A stretch of DNA of 64,000 nt, taken from positions 2,865,501 to 2,929,500 of the forward strand of contig NZ_CP020474.1 of assembly GCF_002080415.1 (NCBI RefSeq), in the 5' to 3' direction. Below the pieces are notes generated by a model, which worked only from the letters and a program-made list of their open reading frames with translations, was not told the DNA's origin and made no database searches. This document shows, piece by piece, positions 1-7,659 of the stretch; within the stretch, counting starts at the first letter, position 1, and each line of letters opens with the position of its first letter. The position numbers were made by a program, and so were the translations under genes. The DNA is from Roseovarius mucosus. Its GTDB lineage: Bacteria; Pseudomonadota; Alphaproteobacteria; Rhodobacterales; Rhodobacteraceae.

Positions 1-181
1 CGCCACTATCGCTTGGCACCACGCCGGGGGATATAGCATTGCCATTGCTGTAGATGCCCGACGAATCGCGGTCTCCGGTGTAGGAGGCGTTGACCACCTG
101 AACGCCGTCACCAAAGATTGTCTGCGCCATCTGATTCGCGGATGCGTTCAGATTGATCGGAAGTTCGACGCCTGCCACCAT
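1..181 (-). CDS. Choice-of-anchor-L-like protein, N-terminal part (runs off left edge)
   Basis: The reverse strand is open from an ATG at 179-181 to the window edge, giving 60 residues. They begin MVAGVELPINLNASANQMAQ and continue with an FGDGVQVVNASYTGD stretch and a SSGIYSNG stretch. This matches my recollection of the N-terminus of roseobacter proteins annotated as choice-of-anchor L domain, which are often secreted and RTX-tailed; that assignment is family knowledge, not a search result. The C-terminus is outside the window, so any RTX repeats cannot be seen. The gene is divergent from dapE. Confidence 0.65.
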   Translation of the reverse strand, partial: MVAGVELPINLNASANQMAQTIFGDGVQVVNASYTGDRDSSGIYSNGNAISPGVVPSDSG

Positions 182-535
182 ATCACTGCCTGCCCCTTGT
201 AGAGGCAGCGCCGACACGCGCACGCGCAGTCTATCAGACTGCCCGATCCGGGATGCGACGGCGCATAACTTTGCCTGTGCTGCGCCGTGCTGCTCGAATG
301 TCGCGGGCCAGTCTGTCCTTTGCGGATCTGGTGGCCCTGACGTGGTATGTTTGCCCTGCCTCGGGTTTATTATATCCTTTTGGATAGCAAACAATTCCCG
401 CGTTGTTAAGGTTTAATCGCCTTTGGCTAGAGGTGCGTGGAATCTGTGGCCCGATAGCCTTGGTTGCGGCGCGATTTGCCTTTGTGCGCGATCCACGCTA
501 GGCCTCGGACAAAACTGCCGCACAGGACGCTTTTC
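182..535. other. Intergenic region between divergent genes
   Basis: No convincing gene is present. An AT-rich patch around 365-390 contains a TATAAT hexamer on the minus strand (369-374) beside a short palindrome, TATCC-tttt-GGATA (373-386). This could be promoter or operator DNA for the minus-strand gene to the left. No well-spaced -35 box was found, so the promoter is only suggested. Confidence 0.3.
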
Positions 536-1687
536 ATGCCTCACACCCCGCTCGATCCCGCCCAGCTGACGGCCGACCTCATTCGCTGTGCGTCGGTCAC
601 GCCCGAAGAGGGGGGGGCACTGCGCCTGCTGGAGCAGGTTTTGACAGATGCCGGATTTTCATGTGTCCGTGTGGATCGAGGAGAGGTGCCCAATCTCTTT
701 GCCCGGTGGGGACCGAAGGGAGCAGCGCGCAGCTTTGGCTTTAACGGGCATACGGATGTGGTGCCGGTGGGGGATCTGGCGGCGTGGTCAGTGCCGCCTT
801 TTGGCGGGGTCGAGAAAGACGGAATGATCTGGGGGCGCGGAGCCACAGATATGAAATCGGGCGTGGCTGCCTTTGCTGCTGCGGCGGTGGATTTCGTGCG
901 AGACACGCCCCCCGACGGGGCTGTTATCTTGGCGATCACCGGAGATGAGGAGGGCGATGCCGTGGATGGCACGGTCGCCCTGCTCGATTGGATGACCGCC
1001 CATGGCGAGGCTATGACCGCTTGTCTTGTCGGAGAGCCGACCTGCCCCGAGCGGATGGGCGAGATGATCAAGATCGGGCGGCGCGGCTCGCTTTCGGCGT
1101 GGTTCACGCTGACAGGGGTGCAGGGCCATTCCGCCTATCCGCACCGCGCCCGCAATCCGCTCCCCGCAATGGCGCGTTTGATGGATCGGCTGGCCTCGCA
1201 CCAGCTTGATACGGGAACGGCACATTTTGATCCCTCGACCCTCGCAGTCGTGACGATCGACACAGGTAATCCCGCAACCAATGTGATCCCCGCGCAATGC
1301 CGTGCGACGGTCAATATCCGTTTCAATGACGCCCATCACAGCACGGATCTGATCAAATGGATGCAGGCAGAGTTGGATCGCGTTTGCGGCGATTTCGAGA
1401 TCACCGGCGAGATGCGCGTCAAGGTGTCTGGCGAGAGTTTCCTGACCCCGCCGGGGCCGCTCTCGGACCTGGTTGCGCGCGCGGTTGCGGCGGAAACCGG
1501 CGTGGTGCCCACACTCTCGACCACCGGCGGCACCTCGGATGCCCGCTTTGTCAAGGATCACTGCCCGGTGGTGGAGTTCGGCCTTGTTGGCCAGACGATG
1601 CATCAGGTCGATGAGCGGGTCGAAGTGGCGCAGATCCATCAGCTCAAGGCGATTTACGGGCGTGTTTTGCGCGACTATTTCGAATAA
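536..1687 (+). CDS. dapE: Succinyl-diaminopimelate desuccinylase
   Basis: A cytoplasmic zinc aminopeptidase-fold (M20) enzyme that hydrolyses N-succinyl-LL-diaminopimelate in lysine and peptidoglycan-precursor synthesis. The 383 residues match the usual DapE length. Visible motifs are [20 protein letters not shown] with metal and catalytic Asp, GDEEGDA with the catalytic Glu pair, GEPTC, and GGTSDARF near the C-terminus. The frame is open further upstream, but the ATG at 536 is chosen because AGGA at 524-527 is well spaced and the protein then starts like other DapEs ([16 protein letters not shown]). Its stop overlaps the next gene by one base, so the two are probably co-translated. Confidence 0.95.
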   Translation: MPHTPLDPAQLTADLIRCASVTPEEGGALRLLEQVLTDAGFSCVRVDRGEVPNLFARWGPKGAARSFGFNGHTDVVPVGDLAAWSVPPFGGVEKDGMIWGRGATDMKSGVAAFAAAAVDFVRDTPPDGAVILAITGDEEGDAVDGTVALLDWMTAHGEAMTACLVGEPTCPERMGEMIKIGRRGSLSAWFTLTGVQGHSAYPHRARNPLPAMARLMDRLASHQLDTGTAHFDPSTLAVVTIDTGNPATNVIPAQCRATVNIRFNDAHHSTDLIKWMQAELDRVCGDFEITGEMRVKVSGESFLTPPGPLSDLVARAVAAETGVVPTLSTTGGTSDARFVKDHCPVVEFGLVGQTMHQVDERVEVAQIHQLKAIYGRVLRDYFE

Positions 1688-2269
1688 TGCGCCGCTATTT
1701 GATCGTCATGGTCAAGGAACCGCGCCCCGGACGGGTTAAAACCCGTCTGGGTCGTGACATCGGCATGGTCGCGGCGGCATGGTGGTTCCGGCATCAGGTT
1801 GCGCGCCTTTTGCGGCAGCTTGACGATCCCCGTTGGCAGGTGGTTCTTGCGGTGGCTCCTGACCATGCGGGCTTCAAAAGCGGCGTCTGGCCAGATCATT
1901 TGCCCCGCGTGGCGCAGGGGCCGGGGCGATCTGGGCGACCGGATGGGGCGGCTGTTGCGCGGTATGCCACCCGGTCCCGTCTGCATCATTGGTGCGGATG
2001 TTCCGGGGATCACCCCGGCAAGTATCGCCCGTGCCTTTGCAGCGCTTGGACGCTGCGATGCCGTATTTGGCCCTGCGGTTGATGGGGGCTATTGGCTTGT
2101 CGGTCTGAAACGGGTTCAGGCTGTCCCGTCTACGCTCTTTCATGGCGTGCGTTGGTCAACCGAACATGCCTTGAGCGACACAATGAAAACACTGCCGGGC
2201 GCGCGCATCGCGCAGGTCGATATCCTGCGCGATGTAGACACGGTGAGTGATCTGGGTCCGCGCCGGTAG
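1687..2269 (+). pseudogene. DUF2064/TIGR04282-type glycosyltransferase-like gene, frameshifted
   Basis: The gene starts on the last base of the dapE stop (TAATG). The first frame encodes [20 protein letters not shown] and a helix ending near VAQG. The homologous continuation (RGDLGDRMGRLLRG, then CIIGADVPGIT and GPAVDGGYWLVGL) lies in the next frame. The frames meet at GGGGCCGGGG around 1917-1926, where one extra base explains the switch. The IIGADVP and DGGYWL motifs are typical of the GT-A-like DUF2064 family, whose members are often encoded near cell-wall genes; the substrate is unknown. The break is either a true single-base insertion or a sequencing error in a G/C run. Confidence 0.75.
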
Positions 2270-2287
2270 CCGCGCGGATCATCCTGC

Positions 2288-2890
2288 TCAGCGCTTGCGG
2301 TCGCGGCGGCTGCTCATCGGTTGGAACGCGACGCCCACATGCGCCTCGCAATAGGGTTTGCCGGATTGAACCGGCAGTCCGCAGAACCAGAAATCTGGCG
2401 TGGCGGGATCACCCACCGGCCATTTGCAGGTGCGTTCGGTCAATTCCATCAGCGTGAGCTTTTTGGCCTTCTTTTCGATCTCGCTGACCTTGGCCAAGGC
2501 TGCGGGGTCGATTTCGTTGGCCGAAGGCTGCGGTGGCAGCGGCTGGCCCGCAGGAATGATCGCCTTGATCCGGCTGATGGGGGCCACGGCGACCGGTTCA
2601 TTCGCGGGTTCCGGCTGTTCCTCGGCCCGTGCTGCGGGCTTGGGTGCAGGCTTGGGCGCAGGCGCTTCGGCGGTCTTGGCCGCAGCGGGTTTGGCCTTGG
2701 GGTCTGGGGTGCTGGGGGCAGGGGCCCCTGTGGGCCCGGTGCCATTGCGATTGGACAGGCCAAGGCGATGCACCTTGCCAATCACCGCATTGCGGGTCAC
2801 GCCGCCCAACTCCTTGGCGATCTGGCTCGCGGACTGACCTTCTCCCCACATCTTCTTTAGCATTTCAACGCGTTCGTCGTTCCAGGACAT
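2288..2890 (-). CDS. gcrA: GcrA cell cycle regulator
   Basis: A 200-residue protein with the GcrA N-terminus: MSWNDERVEMLKKMW followed by GQSASQIAKELGG and TRNAVIGKVHRLGLS, a helix-turn-helix. A Pro/Ala-rich linker covers about residues 50-110, and a C-terminal domain has CKWPVGDP, FWFCG and YCEAHV. In Caulobacter, GcrA binds sigma70-RNA polymerase and activates promoters carrying CcrM-methylated GANTC sites; that role is inferred here by homology. The gene is divergent from an ABC-2 permease. A good promoter and a terminator-like hairpin lie in its leader, and a GAATC (GANTC) sits at 2996-3000. Confidence 0.93.
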   Translation of the reverse strand: MSWNDERVEMLKKMWGEGQSASQIAKELGGVTRNAVIGKVHRLGLSNRNGTGPTGAPAPSTPDPKAKPAAAKTAEAPAPKPAPKPAARAEEQPEPANEPVAVAPISRIKAIIPAGQPLPPQPSANEIDPAALAKVSEIEKKAKKLTLMELTERTCKWPVGDPATPDFWFCGLPVQSGKPYCEAHVGVAFQPMSSRRDRKR

Positions 2891-2910
2891 CGGGGCTTCC
2901 TTCGGTCAAA

Positions 2911-2941
2911 AGGCGGACCGGGCCCCGGGCCCGCCGCCTTG
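2911..2941 (-). terminator. Terminator-like hairpin in the gcrA leader
   Basis: Read on the minus strand, AAGGCGG...CCGCCTT arms enclose a very GC-rich inner stem and are followed by TTTT (complement of 2909-2912). This is the shape of an intrinsic terminator, yet it lies about 20 bases before the gcrA start codon and no minus-strand gene ends upstream of it. It could attenuate gcrA or terminate a short leader RNA. Confidence 0.5.
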
Positions 2942-2961
2942 CAAATCTGATCAAGCCTCTA

Positions 2962-2989
2962 TTCTAGTCACTGGCGTGTGAGTTACAAG
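2962..2989 (-). promoter_or_regulatory. Predicted gcrA promoter
   Basis: On the minus strand TTGTAA (complement of 2984-2989) and TAGAAT (complement of 2962-2967) are separated by 16 bases, close to the sigma70 consensus. Initiation here would place the hairpin at 2911-2941 in the 5' untranslated region of gcrA. Confidence 0.45.
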
Positions 2990-3068
2990 GCATCGAATCG
3001 CGGGCAGGCAGCACATCGTGGTGGAAACGCGCCCAAAAGAGCCAGACCACGCAGGCAAGGAGCGATAA

Positions 3069-3899
3069 ATGACAGATCACGCACGACACGAGGGATCGCC
3101 CGTCACGGCGGCAATGGGATCGCGGCGGTTCGGGCGCGTCAATTGGTTGGGGCTGGCCACGCTGGCAGAGCGTGAAACACGCCGCTTCATGGCAGTTTGG
3201 ACACAGACCATTATGGCGCCTTTGGTGACGGCGGGTCTTTTTCTGCTGATTTTCAGCATCGCCATTGGTCCGACACGGGGCGATGTGATGGGCGTGCCTT
3301 TTACCACCTTTATCGCGCCGGGCATTCTGATGATGACGGTCATTCAGAACGCATTTGCCAATACCTCTTCGTCCATCGTCATCTCGAAGGTGCAGGGCAA
3401 TATTGTGGATACTTTGATGCCGCCGCTCTCAGCGGGGGAGTTGGTGCTTGGCTATCTTGCGGGGGGCGTGGGGCGCGGCCTGCTGGTGGCTGTTGCGATC
3501 TGGCTTGGGCTGTGGGTTTTTCTTGGGATCGGGCTTGCGCATCCGATGTGGGCGCTCTGCTTTGTGCTGCTTGGCGCGGCATTTCTGAGTGGGATTGGCA
3601 TTGTCGCAGGGATTTTTGCCAATAAATTCGATCAGATGGCGGCGATCACCAATTTCATCGTGACGCCGCTGGCATTTCTGTCGGGCACCTTTTATTCGGT
3701 CGAGGCACTGCCCCCTGTGCTCTACACGGTCACGCATTTTAACCCGATTTTCTACCTGATCGACGGCGCGCGCTATGGGGTGATCGGCGTGTCGGACAGC
3801 GATCCGCTGCTTGGGCTGTCGGTGGGCGCTACGGCGACCCTCGTGATCTGCCTGACGGCTTGGCGAATGCTGGCCACGGGATATCGGCTCAAGGCTTGA
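3069..3899 (+). CDS. ABC-2 type transporter permease
   Basis: A 276-residue integral membrane protein of the ABC-2 export permease family. After a short cytoplasmic N-terminus it shows about six hydrophobic segments, with the conserved PLSAGELVLGY region after the second and the PLAFLSGTFYSVEALP loop before the last pair, typical of polysaccharide, drug or heme-type exporters. An AAGGAG ribosome site precedes the ATG. No ATP-binding partner lies next to it, so the matching ATPase must be elsewhere or outside the window. The substrate cannot be read from sequence. It ends 13 bases before the convergent glycosidase-like gene. Confidence 0.85.
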   Translation: MTDHARHEGSPVTAAMGSRRFGRVNWLGLATLAERETRRFMAVWTQTIMAPLVTAGLFLLIFSIAIGPTRGDVMGVPFTTFIAPGILMMTVIQNAFANTSSSIVISKVQGNIVDTLMPPLSAGELVLGYLAGGVGRGLLVAVAIWLGLWVFLGIGLAHPMWALCFVLLGAAFLSGIGIVAGIFANKFDQMAAITNFIVTPLAFLSGTFYSVEALPPVLYTVTHFNPIFYLIDGARYGVIGVSDSDPLLGLSVGATATLVICLTAWRMLATGYRLKA

Positions 3900-3912
3900 G
3901 GGGCAATATCGG

Positions 3913-5601
3913 CTACCCTGCAAAGAACAAGAGGGGGAGCACGCCGAGCAACGTGGACACGAATCCGCCGTCATCTTTGCCCTCATCTTCAGCTTGCTGA
4001 TCTGGTGGGTTGTTTTGGTCTTGTGGCGGGGCTTCGGGGGGCAGCATGGGCAGGACCGGATCATCAGCCGGCACATCCTGTGCTGCGATCTCTCGCACCG
4101 CGTCGGTATAGGTGGGGTTGGACATCTCGATCATCAGGATTTCCCGAGGGGCCAGATCCGCGATCAGAATACCATCCGCCAAAAGCGCACTCGCGTCTTC
4201 GTGGGTGATCTGTGGTTCTGCTGATGTGAAAGTAGGATTTTCCCCCTCGGCCACGCCGAGCCGTGTGATTGAGACCTCGCCGCTCTGCGTCACCAGATTG
4301 TTGAAGTCGACAATCTGCTCGCTCTGCCCATCAGAGGTTGAGGCGATGAAGGTCACGAGCCGGTCTTGGGCATAAAAGCTGTGCACATCGGCAGTGGTGC
4401 CTTGCAATTCGGTTTCTCGTCCTGCGCTGCCAACAAGCGCCAGGGGTCGTGTGCCCGGAAGAACCTCGTTCATCAGCCGAAACATCTCTCCGGCGACGCG
4501 CATTTCGGCGTCTCCCTCAACCTCGGCTAGGGCGGTGCGGCTGTTCAGCTGAAGCGCCCAGGCATGCGCGGCATCAACCCCGCCCCAATGAAACGCTTCG
4601 ACGATGTTGAGCATTTCATGGGCCTGTTTCAGGCCAAATTCTTCTTCACGGGTGTCCCCGACCGTGCGCTTGAGGTTCCACTCTGTGGCATAGACCTTGA
4701 GGTCTGGCATTTCCTCGAGCCAGGTATCCCCGATTTGGGATAATTCAAAGTAGCGGCTACCCGGTACATCCTCACCGCGCGAGTAGATATGTGCGACGAT
4801 CCCATCCACTGCCGCGCGCTCTGCGTCGGTATCGAACTGGTCCATGAGGATTGCGTTGTTCACCTTGGACCATGCGACCTCGCCGGACGAGTAGATGTAT
4901 CCCTCCTCGGACAGGGACAGGCCAAACATCTGGTTCGCAGCGGCAAGCTGTTCTGAGCCTGTGCCGTCAAAGAGGCCGGACAAGTCCGATACCCCGTGGT
5001 TCGTTCCCATCTGCACGAGAATATCAGTATCCGCAAATTGCGGGCTTGCGGGATGCCGTGACATCTCTTCCTCGACGATCAGCGCCATTTCAGAGGCCAG
5101 ACGCCCATATTCGACAGTGTTCATCTCACCGCTGCCCCAATATTCATTGCCGATTTCAAAGGCCTGAATGACGGGTGCAGTGCCGAAGTTGCCCTCGGCG
5201 ATATCCGCGATGAATTGTCGGACGGCCGTCTCGTCAACATCCGCAAAACGATGGCCATTTTCATCGCTGACATCAGTCAGAAAGTCACGGGTCGGCAGAA
5301 CAAGGGTCAGCGCAATGCCCGCTTGGGTGGCATAGCTGAACATCTCGGTCACGGAGGTCTGGACCGGTTCGTCAGTGGTGCGCGGCGGCTCTGACAGACG
5401 ATCCGCCTCATAAATGCAGGCGCAATTTTCTGTCAATGCGCCACCGGGATAACGCAGATGCGCCATTCCGAGTGTTGCAGCGGTGTCCGCAAAGGTGCCA
5501 TTGGTGCCGACGACATCGCGTGTCGCAAGCAGGTTGCCCCCAAAATGCGCGGCAGTAAAAGACGGACCCCCGACGTCCTCGATCGACAGAATGAACGGCA
5601 T
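3913..5601 (-). CDS. Putative clan-A glycoside hydrolase-like protein
   Basis: 562 residues with features of retaining (beta/alpha)8 glycosidases: RYPGG at about 50, FEIGNEYWG at 148-156 with candidate acid/base Glu153, and YATEWN at 304-309 with candidate nucleophile Glu307. WALQLNSRTAL follows, then a beta-rich domain. The tail (about 515-562) is Pro/Asp-rich and ends in a hydrophobic GGFVSTLLGVLPLLFFAG, possibly a membrane or sorting anchor. There is no classical N-terminal signal peptide, which with the tail suggests non-Sec export, as for RTX proteins. The product at 43616-45613 is a clear paralogue with the same motifs in the same order. Substrate and family number are not assigned. Confidence 0.7.
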   Translation of the reverse strand: MPFILSIEDVGGPSFTAAHFGGNLLATRDVVGTNGTFADTAATLGMAHLRYPGGALTENCACIYEADRLSEPPRTTDEPVQTSVTEMFSYATQAGIALTLVLPTRDFLTDVSDENGHRFADVDETAVRQFIADIAEGNFGTAPVIQAFEIGNEYWGSGEMNTVEYGRLASEMALIVEEEMSRHPASPQFADTDILVQMGTNHGVSDLSGLFDGTGSEQLAAANQMFGLSLSEEGYIYSSGEVAWSKVNNAILMDQFDTDAERAAVDGIVAHIYSRGEDVPGSRYFELSQIGDTWLEEMPDLKVYATEWNLKRTVGDTREEEFGLKQAHEMLNIVEAFHWGGVDAAHAWALQLNSRTALAEVEGDAEMRVAGEMFRLMNEVLPGTRPLALVGSAGRETELQGTTADVHSFYAQDRLVTFIASTSDGQSEQIVDFNNLVTQSGEVSITRLGVAEGENPTFTSAEPQITHEDASALLADGILIADLAPREILMIEMSNPTYTDAVREIAAQDVPADDPVLPMLPPEAPPQDQNNPPDQQAEDEGKDDGGFVSTLLGVLPLLFFAG

Positions 5602-5684
5602 CCCACGGCTCCAATGTGTCTGAAACGAACCGACACAGCATTGTTTCGCCTGAAGATACTATTTAAGGGATAAATCAATAATCA

Positions 5685-5717
5685 CAATACAACTTTAAAG
5701 TGATTATCGTTGTATTG
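5685..5717. repeat. Inverted repeat upstream of the glycosidase-like gene
   Basis: CAATACAAC (5685-5693) and GTTGTATTG (5709-5717) are perfect 9-base arms around a 15-base AT-rich loop. It lies about 85-115 bases before the start of the minus-strand gene at 5601, so it may be an operator; no T-run follows to suggest a terminator. Confidence 0.4.
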
Positions 5718-5835
5718 CAAGGTCTAAGCCGCCTCTTGGCGGGGCTGATAAGCCAAGTCTGAGGGGTTGCGATAGCGCCTTTGGCCGCAGCCATAGGCGC
5801 GATGCTGTTTAGGTTATGATCTGGATTGGCAGGGC

Positions 5836-6174
5836 TTAGCGACAGACCCGCTCGGCGCGTTGCGCATAGGCGCTGTAGGCGTCCCAAAATCGCTCGTCGC
5901 CGGGGCGTTTGGATTGACGGATATCTTGCGCCACTTGCGGGTCGCGGTAGAACCGGACAGCGCGGCGTTGCTGAGCACTGCTGAGTGTATCATTGGCAAC
6001 GGCCTGAATGCAGCCGCATAGGGCACGTGAGCGCGCCTTGCGGTCGGATTGCATGCACGCTGAGCTGATCGGGCCGCTGGCCATCGGCGTGGCACCGCTG
6101 GTCCCACGACCGCCATCACCCCCGCCACATCCTGCAAGTGCCAGAACCGCACCCAACATCACCCAATGCTTCAT
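5836..6174 (-). CDS. Small conserved lipoprotein
   Basis: 112 residues. The N-terminus MKHWVMLGAVLALAGCGGG is a signal peptide with a lipobox (LAGC), so lipidation at Cys15 and attachment to a membrane are expected. The mature part has SACMQSDRKARSRALCGCIQ and a C-terminal ERVC, with four cysteines that could form disulphides, and an FYRDPQVAQDIRQS segment. I recognise this as a small protein common in Rhodobacteraceae without a demonstrated function. The gene stands alone on the minus strand, facing intergenic DNA. Confidence 0.75.
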   Translation of the reverse strand: MKHWVMLGAVLALAGCGGGDGGRGTSGATPMASGPISSACMQSDRKARSRALCGCIQAVANDTLSSAQQRRAVRFYRDPQVAQDIRQSKRPGDERFWDAYSAYAQRAERVCR

Positions 6175-6417
6175 AGCCCGCGCCTCTTGCTCGTTTGGTC
6201 CGCCCGGTTGTGGGCTTTGTTATTCGGAATGTTTGCCTGAATTACCGAGATTCTTCAATTCGCAACAATGCTCTGGCCCACGATAGTTAACACAAGGTCT
6301 CTAAGCCGACTGAGCAGAGTGTATTTCTATAGCCTGCTTTTCCCGATCCCCAAAGTATCCCTAGGAGGCCAATGGCGGTATTGGTATCGCCTAAGATTTT
6401 TGCGATGAATGGGATGT

Positions 6418-6762
6418 CTATTCCGCGTGTTCTTCTCCGCCTTTCCCATGGCGGAGCAAAGGTTTAGCCGTATCGCGCCACGCCTGTCTTGCGCGCCATT
6501 CTTGGTCGTACAGAACTGCGTTTGCGCCTATCCGCACAGGCACCGGGCGGCGGGAGAAGTCGCTGGTGATCCAGAAAGCAGGGGCTGCGGCACAGATGTC
6601 AGCCACGTGCCAAGCGCGAAAGACTGCCGCATCACGGTGGACAGCCTCTAGTCTTGTGCATTGTCGGTCTGTGGCCCATCGGGACGAAGGTTCGAAGTGC
6701 GGGCATGCGCCTGGCTCATCGGACACCGGCAGATTGACGCTCCAACCTGCCGTTCGGTCCAC
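6418..6762 (-). CDS. Hypothetical protein
   Basis: An open frame of 114 codons from a GTG at 6760-6762, 10 bases after the stop of the helix-hairpin-helix gene on the same strand. Codon use looks moderately coding. The product includes RQCTRLEAVHRDAAVFRAWHV, then CAAAPAFWITSDFSRRPVPV and a basic, charged C-terminus. I do not recognise a family. No clear ribosome site precedes the GTG, so translation would depend on coupling to the upstream gene. It could also be non-coding. Confidence 0.35.
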   Translation of the reverse strand: MDRTAGWSVNLPVSDEPGACPHFEPSSRWATDRQCTRLEAVHRDAAVFRAWHVADICAAAPAFWITSDFSRRPVPVRIGANAVLYDQEWRARQAWRDTAKPLLRHGKGGEEHAE

Positions 6763-6772
6763 GAGCTCGGCG

Positions 6773-7153
6773 CTATTTCTTCTTCTTGCCTTTTTTGGAC
6801 TTCTTATCGGAGCCGGATTTGTCGCCCTTCTTCTTCTTATCTTTCTTTTTGTCTTTCTTGGGCTTCTTATCCTTTTTGCCCCCGCCTTTCTTGGACTTTG
6901 GCTTGTCCTCAGATGGTTTGGTCTCTGCGGTCTTTTTTGCATTGACCGGGGCCGCTTTGGGCAGCTCTGGGGCGGCGAGAACCATATTGGCCACGGCGAT
7001 GAACCGCTCGGCGCGCGCCTCTGAGATGCCGCGCACTTGGATGAGTGTCGCCACATTGGCTTTGCTCAGGTGTTCGGTGGTCGTGATGCCGATATTGGCA
7101 AGGCCAAGGGCGATAGCGGGGCCGACGCCGGGGATGTCGTTGAGATCTGACAT
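6773..7153 (-). CDS. Helix-hairpin-helix protein with poly-lysine tail
   Basis: 126 residues in two parts. Residues 1-60 form a helix-hairpin-helix domain (DIPGVGPAIALGLANIGI, then LIQVRGISEARAERFI), a fold that contacts DNA backbone non-specifically. From about residue 70 the protein is almost only Lys with some Gly, Pro, Asp and Ser. The tail resembles histone-H1-like bacterial nucleoid proteins and should bind DNA or RNA electrostatically. The role is inferred from composition. It belongs to a run of small minus-strand genes. Confidence 0.7.
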   Translation of the reverse strand: MSDLNDIPGVGPAIALGLANIGITTTEHLSKANVATLIQVRGISEARAERFIAVANMVLAAPELPKAAPVNAKKTAETKPSEDKPKSKKGGGKKDKKPKKDKKKDKKKKGDKSGSDKKSKKGKKKK

Positions 7154-7244
7154 GGATTTTGTCCTGTGAAGTCGTGAGTTGCAGTTGAATGAATGCGGGT
7201 CTGTGAGGTCTTTATATATGGGCTGTTTCAGTATTTGAGGGTCG

Positions 7245-7511
7245 TCATTTCCGCTTTTTATCTCGTTTGGCTTTGCGCTTTTTCTCTTGGGTCTCAGCTA
7301 TGTCATTCGGGATGGTAGGTGTCGGAATTGGGGGCGACGCCTGTGTTTCATGGGATTTGACAAAGCCACGTATGAAAGCGCGGATCTCGCGTGCCGCACT
7401 CGTATCCAAGGCTTCGCAAAGCGCAATGAAGTCATCACGTTCCTTGCCGTTGATACGCAGAATGAGCTGGCTGTCCTTGCGGTCTTTCTTGTTGAGTGGT
7501 CCATCTGCCAT
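7245..7511 (-). CDS. Small ribbon-helix-helix-like protein
   Basis: 88 residues. The core LILRINGKERDDFIALCEALDTSA with AAREIRAFIRGFV looks like a beta strand followed by two helices, as in ribbon-helix-helix DNA-binding proteins. The C-terminal 20 residues are strongly basic. An AAGGACG ribosome site lies about eight bases before the ATG. Like the helix-hairpin-helix gene beside it, it encodes a small basic, probably nucleic-acid-binding protein. A specific target cannot be named. Confidence 0.55.
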   Translation of the reverse strand: MADGPLNKKDRKDSQLILRINGKERDDFIALCEALDTSAAREIRAFIRGFVKSHETQASPPIPTPTIPNDIAETQEKKRKAKRDKKRK

Positions 7512-7659
7512 GTGGCGGCGTCCTTAAATGCCCGAAAAGTAACACAATGCCTATGCAATGTATATACATTCTTAATGTGACCCCGAGCGTTCGCCAATAA
7601 AAAACGGCCCGCCATTGGCGCGCCGCTTGCTTGTCTTGAAGGATAGTAAGCCTGCCGGG

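Noticed and set aside
6372..6467. 31-codon plus-strand ORF after AGGAGG
   Set aside because: The AGGAGG is only three bases from the ATG, and the peptide has no recognisable feature.
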